From Geosiphon pyriformis (Eukaryota; Glomeromycota; Glomeromycetes; Archaeosporales; Geosiphonaceae): a DNA stretch of 64,000 nt. The DNA lies in contig JAAOMT010000074.1 in NCBI GenBank assembly GCA_016748015.1, positions 182,533-246,532 of the forward strand, in the 5' to 3' direction. Below the pieces are notes generated by a model that did no database searches, was not told the DNA's origin, and saw only the letters and a program-made list of their open reading frames with translations. Positions 1 to 12,588 of this stretch are shown in pieces (positions within the stretch are counted from its first letter, which is position 1; each line of letters begins with the position of its first letter). Both the position numbers and the translations under genes were made by a program.

Positions 1-2482
1 AATGAGATTGAAAAAAAGTCGCGAAATATGATATAAATCTTTTAATTACATGACAACCGAAACATTTCACATGCCATTTTCCTTCTAATTTCCCATCACT
101 GGCGCTAACAGCCTCTCTCTCAACCGGTAAGCCACAGCTTCGACATTTGGGTAAAAACAAATCAGCAAAATCAGTTGGACAATAAACTTTTTCATTACGC
201 TCAACATGACCAATATTCGGATCGATTGGTTTTTCACATTGTGCACACAAAAGATGTTCAGGATGCCATGATCTTCCCAAGGCCCACATTGGGGTGGAAC
301 TAATTTCGTGATTACTTAAAAATGCCAAGAAATTTGAGATTTTATAGATTACCATGATTTTGGATATATCATTATCACAAATAGACTTTTTGTTTGTTTC
401 CAAACTTACCAATAAGCGCAGATATCCTGTTTCTGAGAGGAAGAACTTTTATTCTTTACGTGAGAGGAGTTCTCAGGAATCCGGTCATTTATAGGTTTTG
501 AATTTGATGATTTAGTATCCATGTTATCCATTTCTCTTAACAAGTCATCAATCAAGTTGTCGAATCCTCCGTTATATTGCTCTCCCGAACCAGTTTTGGA
601 CGTATGTGTCTGACCATTGCCTATCTTATTATTACCTTTGATGATAAGAAGTTCTGGTTAATTGAAGAGAATAAAGAAGGTCTAATGTGTTTGTAAAATT
701 GAACTCTGAACTCTCTTACCATGCTGAGAAGAATTTGAGTTTTGAGAGGAAAATGAGCCATTTCGACTACTAATATGAGAATTCTTGTTTGCCTCTAAAG
801 TATTAAGTGGCAAAAGAGGATTTGGTGAAATAGCACGGGGTAGAGGAAGATTATTTTGTTCATAAGAAGGATTTCTAGCAGTGTGTGATCTGGAGCTATC
901 ATAGCTGTACGGCGGTTGTTGATTATCGTTGCGATCATTAGAAAATTTTCGGGATGCCTCATCATCACCGCGATTACCGTAGCCTTGATTAGATGATGGA
1001 ACAGGTGGAGGGTATCTAGGATTATTATATTCAGAACGTTCGTTACGAAGTTCGTAGGGTGCTGGAGATCTAGCTAGATTACGATCTTCTTCTCGTCGTA
1101 TATTATTATAATTTTGTTGTTCATTTTTAAGAACCCCATTTTGATTTGGAGAAAGGTTGAATCGATCTTCACCACGATTAGGTAAAATATTATGTTTATT
1201 AGAAGTACTAGAGTTTGAATATTTATCATATTGCCCATATTTTTCGATCGGTTGCTGTGGCCTTATTTTCGTTAATGAGTAAGGATCATCAGAATTAAAT
1301 CTATTATGGTTGTCAAATGAAGCAGATTGGCCATATTCACGGTCATAAGGTCGATCTAAGTTAGAACCTGTAATCTGTCTTTGATTTTGCAGAGCCCGTA
1401 CTCGTTCTCGTTCAGAATCATTTCCACGTACGAGTTCACGTTGTTTATCCGGACTTGAGTGCCCTCGAACGTTTTCTTGAAAAACTTGTGTCCGAGGTTT
1501 ATCCACACTATAAGGATCTCGTGTTTTATTGTTATAATTGATAGGTCGATTGACAAATTGTTCTGGATTTGTTGAATAATTATTTTCAAGATGTTGATTG
1601 TTATTATTTAAATTTTGATTGCTAGGATAACGCTTAAGGGGATCATTGTAGCTATTGTTAAAATATTCTTTCCGATTACCATTGTCGTCAGAAGAGGAAT
1701 TGGCAAGACGACTAGGAAATAATTGACCAGATGAAGGGTCATTTTGTTTCGAATTACTTTTACTATAATTATACTTTTGCATGAATCGATTTGGGTCAGT
1801 TGTGCCGGGAACTACATTTCCATATTTATTCGTCTGGGCGCTTGAATACCCAGAGTCTGTCGGTGATGGAGCACTTTCATATGGGGAATGGGGTGGGCGT
1901 GGAATATATTGATGGGCATTATTGTAAGAATTTCCGACTAAAGATTGATTAACGGTGTTAAAATTGAGATTTTTAGTTAAAGATGATTTTCACTATATTT
2001 TCTCCAAATTTTGGAAATAAAAAACTTCGCCTACCACCCACAGATAAAGGGACAAGATTTGGTCTAGAGTCACCAGAATTTTGTTTGATACTTTTTGCGT
2101 TATTGACTGAATTTATAGGTGGTTTGTTTTATAGTTCCCAGATTGTAAAAAAGGGTGAGAATTTGAAAAGGTTTAAATTGTTAAAAAATCTTGATCTCGA
2201 GTTGCATTCACGCGTAGTCAAGAACTTTCTTGATAAGATGATATTAATATGGTGCAAAGGTGAATAAGCCGATAATTCAAACTAACCTGAATTCAGATTC
2301 AAATTTTTATTACTCAAGATCTTATTACTATTTTGATACATAGCGGGTAGAGTTGGCACTGCTGGAGCTGCTTGACAAATATGTTCCCCCAGCATCTGAA
2401 AGTCAATTGTTTGCCCACAATCAGAACACTTAATTACTTGCAGCAGTTGGCTAATTCGAGGTTCAGCCTGTTGCACGTCCAT
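1..2482 (-). CDS. Paxillin-like LIM-domain protein, 5' four exons (partial)
   Basis: Four exons are resolved, all with GT..AG introns and matching phases: 2482-2287, 1937-720, 653-410 and 299-50. The gene continues past the left edge after a GTAATT donor at 49. The 636 codons start at the ATG at 2482. Residues about 15-40 hold a small Cys/His motif (CSDCGQTI...LGEHIC). About 480 residues follow that are rich in Asn, Ser, Gln, Arg and Pro and look disordered. The end holds LIM domains: CAYC...WHPEHLLCAQC...YCPTDFADLFLPKC, then CRSCG...WHVKCFGC of a second LIM. The second CAYC cysteine codon is rebuilt only by splicing 410 to 299, which supports the exon model. LIM domains bind protein partners through zinc. 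Fungal paxillin-like proteins act at the cell cortex in polarity and septation; that role is inferred here. Any further LIM domains lie off the window. Confidence 0.8.
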
Positions 2483-3078
2483 TTTAATTGAATTAAAAGT
2501 TAAATCTATTAAGATTAAGATAATAAGTTAAGTAAAAAAAGGGTATTCAAAGTCTAGAGAAATTTTAAGAATTGCAAGAAGGAGGAAACCGAGAAAGCGG
2601 AACTTTAAAAATTAAGGAGGAAACACAGAAGCCGGCTGCACCATAAGTGGAGGTCAAAGTAACATCTTCAAACGTGACACGGTATAACACTCGAATTAGG
2701 ACAATTGAATGATCTGGAATATCTCCGTGTTCGGAATATTTTACTCTACAAAATAGATAACACTCGGCTATTATCTGTCAAAGTTTTCAAAAAATTATCT
2801 CGGATCACCGATAGTCTTCAAGTTTAAAAACTCCTGTTTCTAAAATTCGTCTACATTAGATTGTTGGGAATTTAGTTATTCCTTGTTTACTTTTTTGCTT
2901 GGAGAATTTTGGATCTTTTGGATCTTTTGTGCCTAAACAGTTCGCATGTCATAACAGGCCAAAAAAGACCTGATCTTTGGGATCAGAATTCTTAAAAAAA
3001 CACAAAGTTAAACAGTTTACATACTTCAACTATATTATTCAGTTTATAAAGAGTGCTTTATTAATCTTGATTCTTGGA
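2483..3078. other. Upstream region of the LIM gene, no gene seen
   Basis: This is mixed-composition DNA between the LIM start codon and a microsatellite. It presumably holds the LIM promoter and 5' leader. No long open frame, RNA gene or clear promoter motif was recognised. Confidence 0.5.
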
Positions 3079-3079
3079 A

Positions 3080-3176
<97 letters not shown>

Positions 3177-3198
3177 TCATTTTTTTATATTATTATTA

Positions 3199-3295
<97 letters not shown>

Positions 3296-3297
3296 TG
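3079..3297. repeat. Long (TTA)n microsatellite in two blocks
   Basis: There are about 32 uninterrupted TTA/ATT units near 3081-3176, a short break at about 3177-3190, then about 35 more units to 3297. Open frames across it encode only Leu, Tyr or Ile runs and are not genes. Confidence 0.97.
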
Positions 3298-3694
3298 CAT
3301 TTTTTTTAATAAGTGTAGCCCAATTATTATTTGCATTCATTTTTTTGACAAAAGATATTGTTTTTTAAAATAAATAATAAAAATAATAATAATTTTTTTA
3401 AATATATTATTGAAATTTTGATTTTTATTAAAATTAATATATTAAATAAAAAAAATATTTAAATAAATTTATAATAATATTTTTTTAACTTTTATTTAAA
3501 ATAATTATTTTCACTTTTGTTAATAACATAAATTTTTGGCAGTATTTTAAATAAAATGAGTTTGTCATTGAAAAATTGTTTTTATTATAAGAATAATTTG
3601 GGCTTTGGATAAATAATAAACACACTTCATATATTACAAATATAAACATTTTAAATTTAAAGTTGAAACTGTACAGGGCTAGATTTGAAAAAAA
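3298..3694. other. AT-rich spacer downstream of the decarboxylase gene
   Basis: This is nearly pure A/T DNA following the stop codon of the minus-strand decarboxylase gene. It probably contains that gene's 3' UTR. Nothing else is recognisable. Confidence 0.5.
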
Positions 3695-6600
3695 CTATTC
3701 TTGAGGTATGGCTCGGCCAACATGAGATCCAACACGAACCTAATTGAAAAAAAAATTAATTAACTATTTGAGTTTAACATATTTACTGATTTATGAACTA
3801 ATACAAACCAATGTTTCTAATGCTTGTTCAGCATTTGCCAAAAGATCTTCATCCCATTCCATTCTGTTCTCTTGAAAACAAAGAATTATAGTGCTACCAC
3901 CTATTTTATCAAGGAAAGATTAGTATGAGAGTAAAACCTAATTTTTAATGGCCATTTTTAATGAAGAGTATAATTACCAAAAGCAAAGTACCCGTGCTCC
4001 TCAAATCGTTTTACATTAGTAAGTGGCGTGCTTTATTATAGTTTGGAATTCGTATAAAAGACTTGAATTCAGTAACGTTACGCGATATGAAACAAAATTT
4101 ATTTCATTTTGATGATATTTCCTACCTTGTAAATAGTATAGATCCAACCATCATTGCTCCAATAGCCACAAGGGCAACTTTTCCAAACTGTGGGGAATCA
4201 ATATAAGAAACTGCTCGCTTGTTTTCCCCATAGACATCAAGCCTGATTGGAAAAGAAATAATAAACAATTAAGAATAAAATACATAAAAGTATAAGAGGA
4301 AAACAAAGCACTGAAAAATTATTTACTCTGATCGAATAGCCATAGGGTTAACAGTGTAATAGGCACCTGGGATTGGATGCGGTTCACTCAAAAAGCCGTC
4401 AACAGGTATATGAAAACTGAATTAAAAAATAATCTTAGGCTTGTTTCATATTCAAAGATTGAATGATAAATGCATTTGATAGAAAAAAAAAAAGACCATT
4501 ATTTACCGATGATAGTCCTGCGGTGCCAATCGAAAAATACCTAAGCTACCACCAATGAACTCATTGGCTTTGTTAACATCCCCAAACAAACGCTCAAGCG
4601 AGAAATTTTGTCCTTTGATCCAAATTTTAGTCGCTTCATCGACAGTTGGAAATGCCATCATCCTACAATCAGCTGGGCTTACTAATACCGTCGGGTCATC
4701 AGGTGAATCTAAAGTCCTAGCAGTAGGCTTCAATTTACGATAAAAGAATTCATTGAAATTCTTGAAAGAATCCAAAGGATTGAGAATTTCTTCAATGCTC
4801 AATTGATGGAACTCAATAAAGGGAGCTATGTCAGCGATAGATTGTGGAGCGTCAAATTTCTTTCCTTGTTTTATCGATAAATTTTCGAGTAAACGGCGAG
4901 CTAAGAAAATAATAAATTCTTTAAATTTTAACCTCATTTTGTAAAGGGAGTTCGATAATCAGTTAAAATTTTAAAGATGAATGTTTTGCCTCACTTGTTT
5001 TTGTTTCTACTTGACTTGGACGGACACCCTTGTACAAAAGACGAATGGCTAATCGAATATAAGTTGGCATTTTCTCCTCTACAAGTTGTCCAGTTCGACG
5101 ATCTTGCACTATAATGTTGGCATTGTTCTTTAAAAAAGAATAAAAATCCCAGGTTTCTTGAGGTCTTGTATTGAAATCAAGAAAATCTGAAGTTCTAATA
5201 AAATGATCAAATTTATATGCTTACAGCGCCAATTTTGAAACTACCATATCCGACTTTTGAAATGACTTTTGAGACCCATTTACGTTGTGCCTCAGATTCC
5301 GTCACAAAATCACCAACAACAAATTTATCGACATTGGCCCAATCAGTGCTAGCACATATAGCGATATGAGTAATTATATCTGTTTCTGTTTGATTTGCGA
5401 GGTCCGGTTTATGACAAATAGGGCAATTGGTGATATAGACCAAATGCTCGTTTTCAGCTTCACCACCGTCTGCAGTAGCAGCTCGTTCTAAAGAATGATC
5501 GTCATCATGCATCCGTTTTTCTAGAGAAACGCACAGTTCCTCAAAAGATAACTCCTCATTCTGAGGGTTCTTTCCAAAACGCTTGAAGAATGAGGCAATA
5601 GTATTATCGCTCAATGATGAACCCAGGCTACTAAGCATCGTTGAAACCTCAATGAAATTCAGGACCCCGTTATCATCAGAATCGTAAACTTTTGCCAAAG
5701 CGTGCCAGAATTGATGACGAAGTCGTTCATAAGGTATAAATTGTGCTCGTAAATATAATTTTGGAGAGATATCTTCATATTTGTCTTTGGTTTTTAATTC
5801 AAGAGGTACAACGTATTCAGTCATTCCGCTTTCAATCTCTTTCGGTGCATGAGATCCATTAGCAGTGGCGATTTCGATTAATCCTTGAATCGGAAAATGG
5901 CATATTCCAATCAAATCATTATTGGTAAATTTATCCCAGTCGTAAAGGGAGAATTTGATATCGTAATAAGCTTCGTGTTTTTTAACCGGGAAGTATAACT
6001 TCTCGTTCCATATTGGTGATAGAGAATGAGGAATAATACGGGTACGAAATGTTTGCTTTGAAAAAGAAACAACTACGAATGGATCCATATCATATCCGAT
6101 ACCAACAGCTGAATTTAATTGAAAAAGAAAATATTCATTAATTCAAAGAAATCTTAATCTTTGATTTATTCATTATTCCTTACCGCTCTTTTCTGGTGGT
6201 AACTCCTCAGCACGTAAAACTTCCAAAAATGTAAGTCCAAGTATACTTGAGTTGGTTGAAGAAGATGAAATGCTGGCCCTTTTTCGAGAGTCATGACGAC
6301 GACCGTTTTTTTGTGATGAGGTAGACGAGACTGAAGAAAAAGTTCCGGTCGGTGAAGTAGGAGTTGGGTCATCAAACACTTGTGGTGTGATTTCAAGTTT
6401 TGAGAATCCTTGCCAAATATTTGTCCAATCATCATCTTTCATATATTGATTCGTTGGATTAATAAGTCCAACTTTGATTGCGATTGCGCCAGATATGCTT
6501 GATTCTTTGGGACGGGAAATATTTTGAAGAGGGTACCATTTTACCTAGAATAACAAATATGAAAAAAATTTGAATCGTTAATACGGGGAACATCTTAATG

Positions 6601-7264
6601 AAATGAATTTTTTTCATCGATCCACATTTCTCATGATTAAATAAAAAATATGTCTGAAAATACGTACCTTATTCTCAGGATCATCATAGCCAAGATATCC
6701 ATCCTGCCAAAGCTCTTGCAACGACACCTTGATCTCACCCATGTAATCCTTTCCAAATGCATCTTTATCCCAGCAAGTCAGTAAAATCTCCTTAGGAGGT
6801 TCTCTCGTACTGACCGGAGTCTCAAAGGAAGCATCCCAACGCGGATTCAAATTCTTGTTTACCACCTGGGTTTGGTGGATCTCATCGCCAATCTGTAGCA
6901 CGACGTACTGTGATAATTTTATAAAGAAACGATTGAAAGACATTAATTAATTAATAAAAACTTTCTAATGGTAGAATGAGTTTATATTTTTAGTATAAGG
7001 CTTTCTTTTATGAATTCTATTAAAACAACTCGTCCTGAGGTAAAAATTTCAAATAGTAAAGAAACTTCCATTATTTCTTCACTTATAAAGGAGGCCAAAC
7101 AAAGGTTCTTAGCTTGTAAGGAACAGAATGTATACACAACATGAAAGAACACGAAGGTTGACGGAACTCACAGGGTCAGAATACCCGTTCCTATCCTTAG
7201 CGACCAACTCCTTGCCCTCAATTATGTCAACGCGCAAACTTATAGTAGAAATTTCGGAAGACAT
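3695..7264 (-). CDS. PSD2: Phosphatidylserine decarboxylase, PSD2 type (C2-C2-EF-PSD)
   Basis: It converts phosphatidylserine to phosphatidylethanolamine. Eleven exons with matching phases give 833 residues: 7264-7172, 6907-6668, 6544-6184, 6108-5225, 5127-4995, 4900-4507, 4416-4327, 4242-4126, 4030-3978, 3900-3809 and 3739-3695. C2A covers about residues 1-125 (DRNGYSDPYVVL; DKDAFGKDYMGE). C2B covers about 215-335 (GIGYDMDPFVVVSF; YDWDKFTNNDLIG). An EF-hand (DSDDNGVLNFIE) lies near 373. The catalytic part has NIIVQDRRTGQL, KFDAP, DYHRFHIPVDG, YYTVNPMAI, GAMMVGSI and GYFAFGGST. GGST at 789-792 is the self-processing site that creates the pyruvoyl cofactor; its first Gly is rebuilt by splicing. 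C2 domains suggest Ca2+- and lipid-dependent membrane docking at Golgi/endosome, as in yeast Psd2, rather than mitochondria; no N-terminal presequence is visible. The exon 8/9 junction (4126/4030) is the least certain. Confidence 0.93.
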
Positions 7265-7644
7265 TTGAAACGGAACGAACGTGAGCAATTTTCTTCAAAT
7301 AAGATCACGGTGACCAGGTTCCACTTCCCGGTGAATTCACTGTTTATTAAGAATGGAAATCACAGTGATTAAGTTTCATTTCCCTATTTATTAGGAATAG
7401 AACTTGTGTATCGTTCGACAAAGGTTATTTTCAATTATTGACAAATGACGGCTAGCCAAGACAATGGGAAATGATTTTGTTAATTTTTTCTATTCCTAAT
7501 ATACTAATATCTATGAAATTGAAATCGTGTCAAAAATTAATACACATCATCTATAATATTAAGGGTAAAAGATTTTTACAAAAAAAAATTGTGATATACT
7601 ACTATAAATATTTAATACAAACTAAAAATACAAAAAAAAAGCCA
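7265..7644. promoter_or_regulatory. Upstream region of the decarboxylase gene
   Basis: This intergenic stretch lies between the decarboxylase ATG (7264) and the stop of the next minus-strand gene (7645). Both genes run leftward, so it should hold the decarboxylase promoter and the upstream gene's 3' UTR. No specific element was identified. Confidence 0.35.
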
Positions 7645-8190
<546 letters not shown>

Positions 8191-8839
8191 CTAAAAAATG
8201 AAATTATCTAAATGGATAAGCTCAAATAACAATATAATATCTCAACAAGCGATATTTTGAAAGGAGTATGATCAAATTTTTAGAATTCTTTTATTGATAA
8301 TTTCTTAACATTAAAAAAAATAGTAATAAGAATAGGAATATAATAGAAATAGGCGTCTTCATAGAAATCTTCATTTCTACTTACTCAAAGTGTAATTATT
8401 AATAACTCGCCATATTCAAATCAACCAACCAATCAAAAAAATTATATTCCAAATAAAATACAATACCAAAAATTAAGTCATATGAATTTGGAGTCTTTTG
8501 ATTGGCTAAATAGTAATGAATTCAAATTTTTAACCTCATAAATGAAAAATATATTCTTTCACATAAAAGAAATCATTTGACGTTTTTCCCTCGCGATAAC
8601 TTACTACTTTATTAGATTAGATTAAATTAAATTATTATTTAATTATAAAACAATTTATTAGTTTATTAGCAAAATAATTAAAAAATTAGACTCAATACTA
8701 TATTTATTAATCAATACCTTTATAATTAAAACATGATAAATTATTATTGTATTTTTTACAATAATTGTAAATTTAAAACCCATTTTTTTTGGAATTATCA
8801 TAATTTTTTAAAAATTATATTTGTAATATAACTTGTTTT
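8191..8839. other. AT-rich spacer, no gene identified
   Basis: It may include unrecognised 5' exons or the promoter of the gene ending at 7645. A GTAAGT donor-like site occurs near 8380, but no coding exon before it stays open. Nothing else was recognised. Confidence 0.3.
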
Positions 8840-9165
8840 TTTATTTAATTTAAAACAAGTTTTATTTTTTACATGTAACCAGTTACTCAGACCAATCAAA
8901 ACCACATTACTCATCTATATCTAATAAAAACATTACTATTCAAACCAATAAAAATCAAACAATACCTTTTTAAACCAAAACTGATTAATTATTTTTTTTA
9001 TAATACCAAGAAAATAAATTACTTTTTTCAAAAACAAACATAATAAACCCAAAACATCTGCAAATAAAAAGTCATTTGCACTTAAAAAGCCCTTTTTTTT
9101 CAATTCAAATTTGAACTTTATGTTAAGCAACCAAATATTACGTTTATAATTTTTAATCAAACTGT
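8840..9165 (-). mobile_element. Fossil 3' end of the window's LINE family
   Basis: The sequence at about 8869-8935 aligns by eye with the LINE 3' region at about 12555-12615 and 37820-37885 (a shared pattern like ACATG-ACCAG--A-TCAGACCA-TCA). Upstream on the minus strand, a frame reads SAND..LFADVLGLL...LGIIKKI...FWFKKVLFDFYWFE. This parallels LSADVVRLLGIANAI...FGFRRSCLFFSGACEE at the C-terminus of LINE 1 ORF2. Nearly all differences turn C or G into T or A. The homology cannot be followed further upstream by eye. Confidence 0.55.
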
Positions 9166-11379
9166 AAACAAAATTAACTAGTTTAATAATAGCAGTTTTA
9201 ATGTTATTACAATTAAAACTTTTACTTTTTAGTTTTATTTATTTACTTAGTCATAATTAGTAATATGTATTAATTATTAATATTATTAATTGGCCATCTT
9301 ATTTTTAGAAGTAGTCTTTGATATAATTATTAACTTGATTAATAACTTGATTATTGACTCGGTCATTAATTCAATTATTAATCTGAATTATTAATATTAT
9401 TTTTAATCTGATTATTGAATTTTTTTAAGAGTATATAAATAAGACTTCTCAAAGCTTTAAAAAAACATTTATACTCAAATTAAAATCATTTAAAGCAAAA
9501 CTTAATACAATAATATCAACTTTTTTATTCTTTTTATTATTTCTTTTTTTTTTAATTGTATTTTTTATCTTTAAATTCTTTTGTTATTTTTTGAAAAGAA
9601 TAATAACTAAAATATTTATAAAACTAATTTTGGAAATTGAATTTTTGCTAATTTAATTTGCTTATTAAAGTTGAATTACTCTTTAATTATTTTATTGCCA
9701 TACAATATTGTTTTTTTTGTTATTTGTTAACATATTATATTTGACTATAATAAAAAAGTAGTGCTTTTTCTAATATTGTTAAATTTTTAATTTATCTACT
9801 ATTGTATGAATAATAATTTTTCTTGGCACAAAAAATCCAAAATTATTTTATAATACATAATTAAAATAATTTAATTTATATTAAACTTAATTTTTTTTTA
9901 TTTTGTCTTATTTGTTTTTCAGTTAAAAAACAGTCTAGCCAACAATTTCAAAATTTTAAAAATTGGTTTTTAATTCAATATATATTATTTATTTTTTTAA
10001 TCAAATTTATTTTGAAAAAAAATTTAAAACCAAAAAAAATTACATTAATTAATTAATATTTTCAGTTATTTTAAATCAATAAATTTATAATTAAATAACT
10101 ATTTATTAATAAATCAAAACTTTTTTAAAAATAAAAAAAGCTATTAAATAGTCTCTGTATTTGATTTTTTTTCAAATAATTCAAACTTTTATTTTAAATA
10201 CCAATTTTTATTATGGTCTAAAATGAAACAAATATACTACTAATTCTTTAAAATATCTAAACTATTTTAAGTTGTTAAAACATAAGTTTTTTATCTTTGT
10301 TTAAAAAAAGCTTTTAAGATTTAATAAAATAACTCAAAAACTTTAAAAAAACTGTTATAATAAATCAGTATAATAATTACAAGTTTAAATAGTTAAAAAA
10401 TCTTTTAAAAAAAATTTTATATATATAGTTTATATAAGAAACTACTAAAAAAACTGTTTAATAAATTATTTGATAATTATCTAAAAATGCCAATCAAATA
10501 TAATTTTTTTACCACCAAATTTAAAGAATATTTTCTACTGCAATATTAATATTCAAGAAAAGAATAAAGTTAAAAAAAATGTAAGGTTTAAAAAAAGTAA
10601 TTATTAATATGTTAAAGCAATTTAAAATTTAATAAAATAAGTTAACTTAAAAAAAAATAAAATAAAATAAAATAAAAAATTTTATTTTTTTATTAAAGAC
10701 TTAAGAATAAATTTATTTTATGTTCTATGATTTTTTTTGTTATTAAAAATAATCTGATATTAGATACAACCATAAAAATAGTCTAATAAATAAAAATTAA
10801 AGATTTTTAAAACCCAATATTATTTTTGTTATAATCAATCTTAATAACTTTAATACAATTTAAAACATAAAAAACAAAGTTTTCTAATTTGTTATTAATG
10901 TAGAAATATTGGTTATATAATACGAAATTGTAATAATTTTTTAATACTTTTTTCAAATTTAAGAAATAAAAATCAGCAAAAGAATAAAAACAATAACAAT
11001 TAAACTTATAATTTAAATACTAATTAGACTTATATAAACTTTTTTAGTAAAAAATTTTTAGTTAAAGCAACAAAATATTAGTTTTTAAACTAATAGACAT
11101 ATCTTTTAAAAATAAAAATATAAGTCAAAAAGAAAAAATCTTTTTGTTTAATTTTAATTTAACAAATAATAATATAAAACTACAAAAACAAAATAGCAAA
11201 TTATTAAACAAAATCCAATTCAATAAACAAAAAAAAAATTTCGATCTGAATTTTAATATGACTTTTTTAATATTTAACAACAAAAATAAAATACCGAAAT
11301 TAAAATTTTTTGAAAATCTACTTAAATTAGAATTATTGAAAATTAAGTCTTTATTTAATAATTAAAAATCTAATAAAAA
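9166..11379. other. AT-only stretch, probably decayed repeats
   Basis: More than 2 kb of nearly pure A/T DNA with no credible coding sequence. An open frame at 11144-11365 is Asn/Lys/Leu/Phe-rich, as expected by chance at this composition. A TATA-like GAGTATATAAATAAG at about 9430-9445 could be a relic of an LTR promoter. A TAAAA-type tandem run lies near 10655-10680. The stretch sits between two fossil elements and is probably old transposon DNA, but I could not match it to a family. Confidence 0.4.
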
Positions 11380-12165
11380 TTCTTGCTTATTGTTATTTAT
11401 TAAGTAAAACAGAAAAAAAATAATAGAAAAAAATAATATAAATAATATAAATTATTAAAATATATAATATTAAAAATTTTAGCAATAATTTAAAAAAATT
11501 GTAAAATTTTTAAAAATCTCATATTATGAAAATTTATATATATATATCAAAAGTATTAAAAGCAAAAAAACAGATAAATTGAATTAAAAATAAGTTTAGT
11601 TTCTATTTTATTAAGTAATTTTTACAGTTAATAATCTAATACTTAAAGTTTATAATCATTTTTAATAAATTTATTAATTTATATTATTTAAACACAACTT
11701 TATAAATTCATACTTATTTTGTTAAAATTTAATTACTTTTTTATTGATATTAATAATATTAACACAATATTATTAATAATACTAGAACAATAGTTTTTAA
11801 TCATAATTATTAATAAAATATTAATTTTTTTTTCAATTTATTTTCTTTTTTTTGTTTTGTTTTATGTTTACTAATTGATTAAAAAAAGTGCTAAGATTAT
11901 AACATTAAAAATTGTCTAATAAAAATATAAAATTTAGTTAAAAAACTAAGATTATTTATTAAAAAAGTAAAAAACATCTAAATAAACCAATTACTATGTC
12001 AAAAAAATTAAATATTAAGTATTACTTATTATTAACGTTAAATCTTTGTTTGTTATACAAAAACTCAACCAGTAAAATTTTTAAAAAACTTTTAAATTAA
12101 AAATATTACTAAATTTAAGCATAAATTATAAAAGTTTAAATAATTTCAAAAATAATTTCTAATAT
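11380..12165 (+). mobile_element. Fossil LTR of the Gypsy A/B/C family
   Basis: The best match is about 11781-11960 against 14745-14960 of the Gypsy A LTR: ACTAGAACAATAG for ACTGGAACAATAG, then ATGTTTACTAATTGATTAAA for TTGTTTACTAATTGAGTAAA. Further matches are the TATA-like run at about 11537-11548 followed by AGTATTAAAAGC for AGTGTTAGAAAC, and TTTGTTATACAAAAACTC (about 12046) for TTCATTATACAAAAGACT. Differences are almost all C-to-T or G-to-A. Ends are approximate. Whether it is a solo LTR or one end of a lost element is not clear. Confidence 0.65.
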
Positions 12166-12588
12166 TATATTATTTTTGGTTAATTAATAATATATTTTTA
12201 ATTTTGAAAAAATATTTAAAAAATATTGATTTTAAAAAAACAATTTAATATTAATAAATATTTTTAACAAATAATATTGGTTTTTAGTAAAATATTATTT
12301 TTTTTATCTATAAAGCACAAATAACTAAATATTTTATAGTCTTAATATTAAATAATAATTTTTAGTTAATATTATAACCAAATTTTAACTGATATTTACT
12401 ATTCGATATTTTTAACTATTAAGTTTTTATTAAAATAAAACTGTTTTTAATGCTATTTTTTTTTTTTTTATTTTGTTTAATGAGTGAAGTCCAAATACTA
12501 TCTAGTATAATACATTATTAAATAATCTAAACTAAATGTAAATCATGCCTTTTTTACACATGACCAGCCATTCAGACCAGTCAGAACA

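Noticed and set aside
1356-1589. Minus-strand 77-codon frame inside the LIM gene
   Set aside because: It is an out-of-frame shadow of the long second exon, whose frame is fixed by splice phases.
2977-3373. Open frames of poly-Leu, poly-Tyr and poly-Ile
   Set aside because: They are translations of the TTA microsatellite.
8191-8600. Signal-peptide-like first exon near 8370-8310 for the unidentified gene
   Set aside because: No donor site joins it to the exon at 8190 in a matching phase.
11144-11365. Small Asn/Lys/Phe-rich protein
   Set aside because: Its composition is what chance gives in nearly pure A/T DNA, and it lies among fossil repeats.
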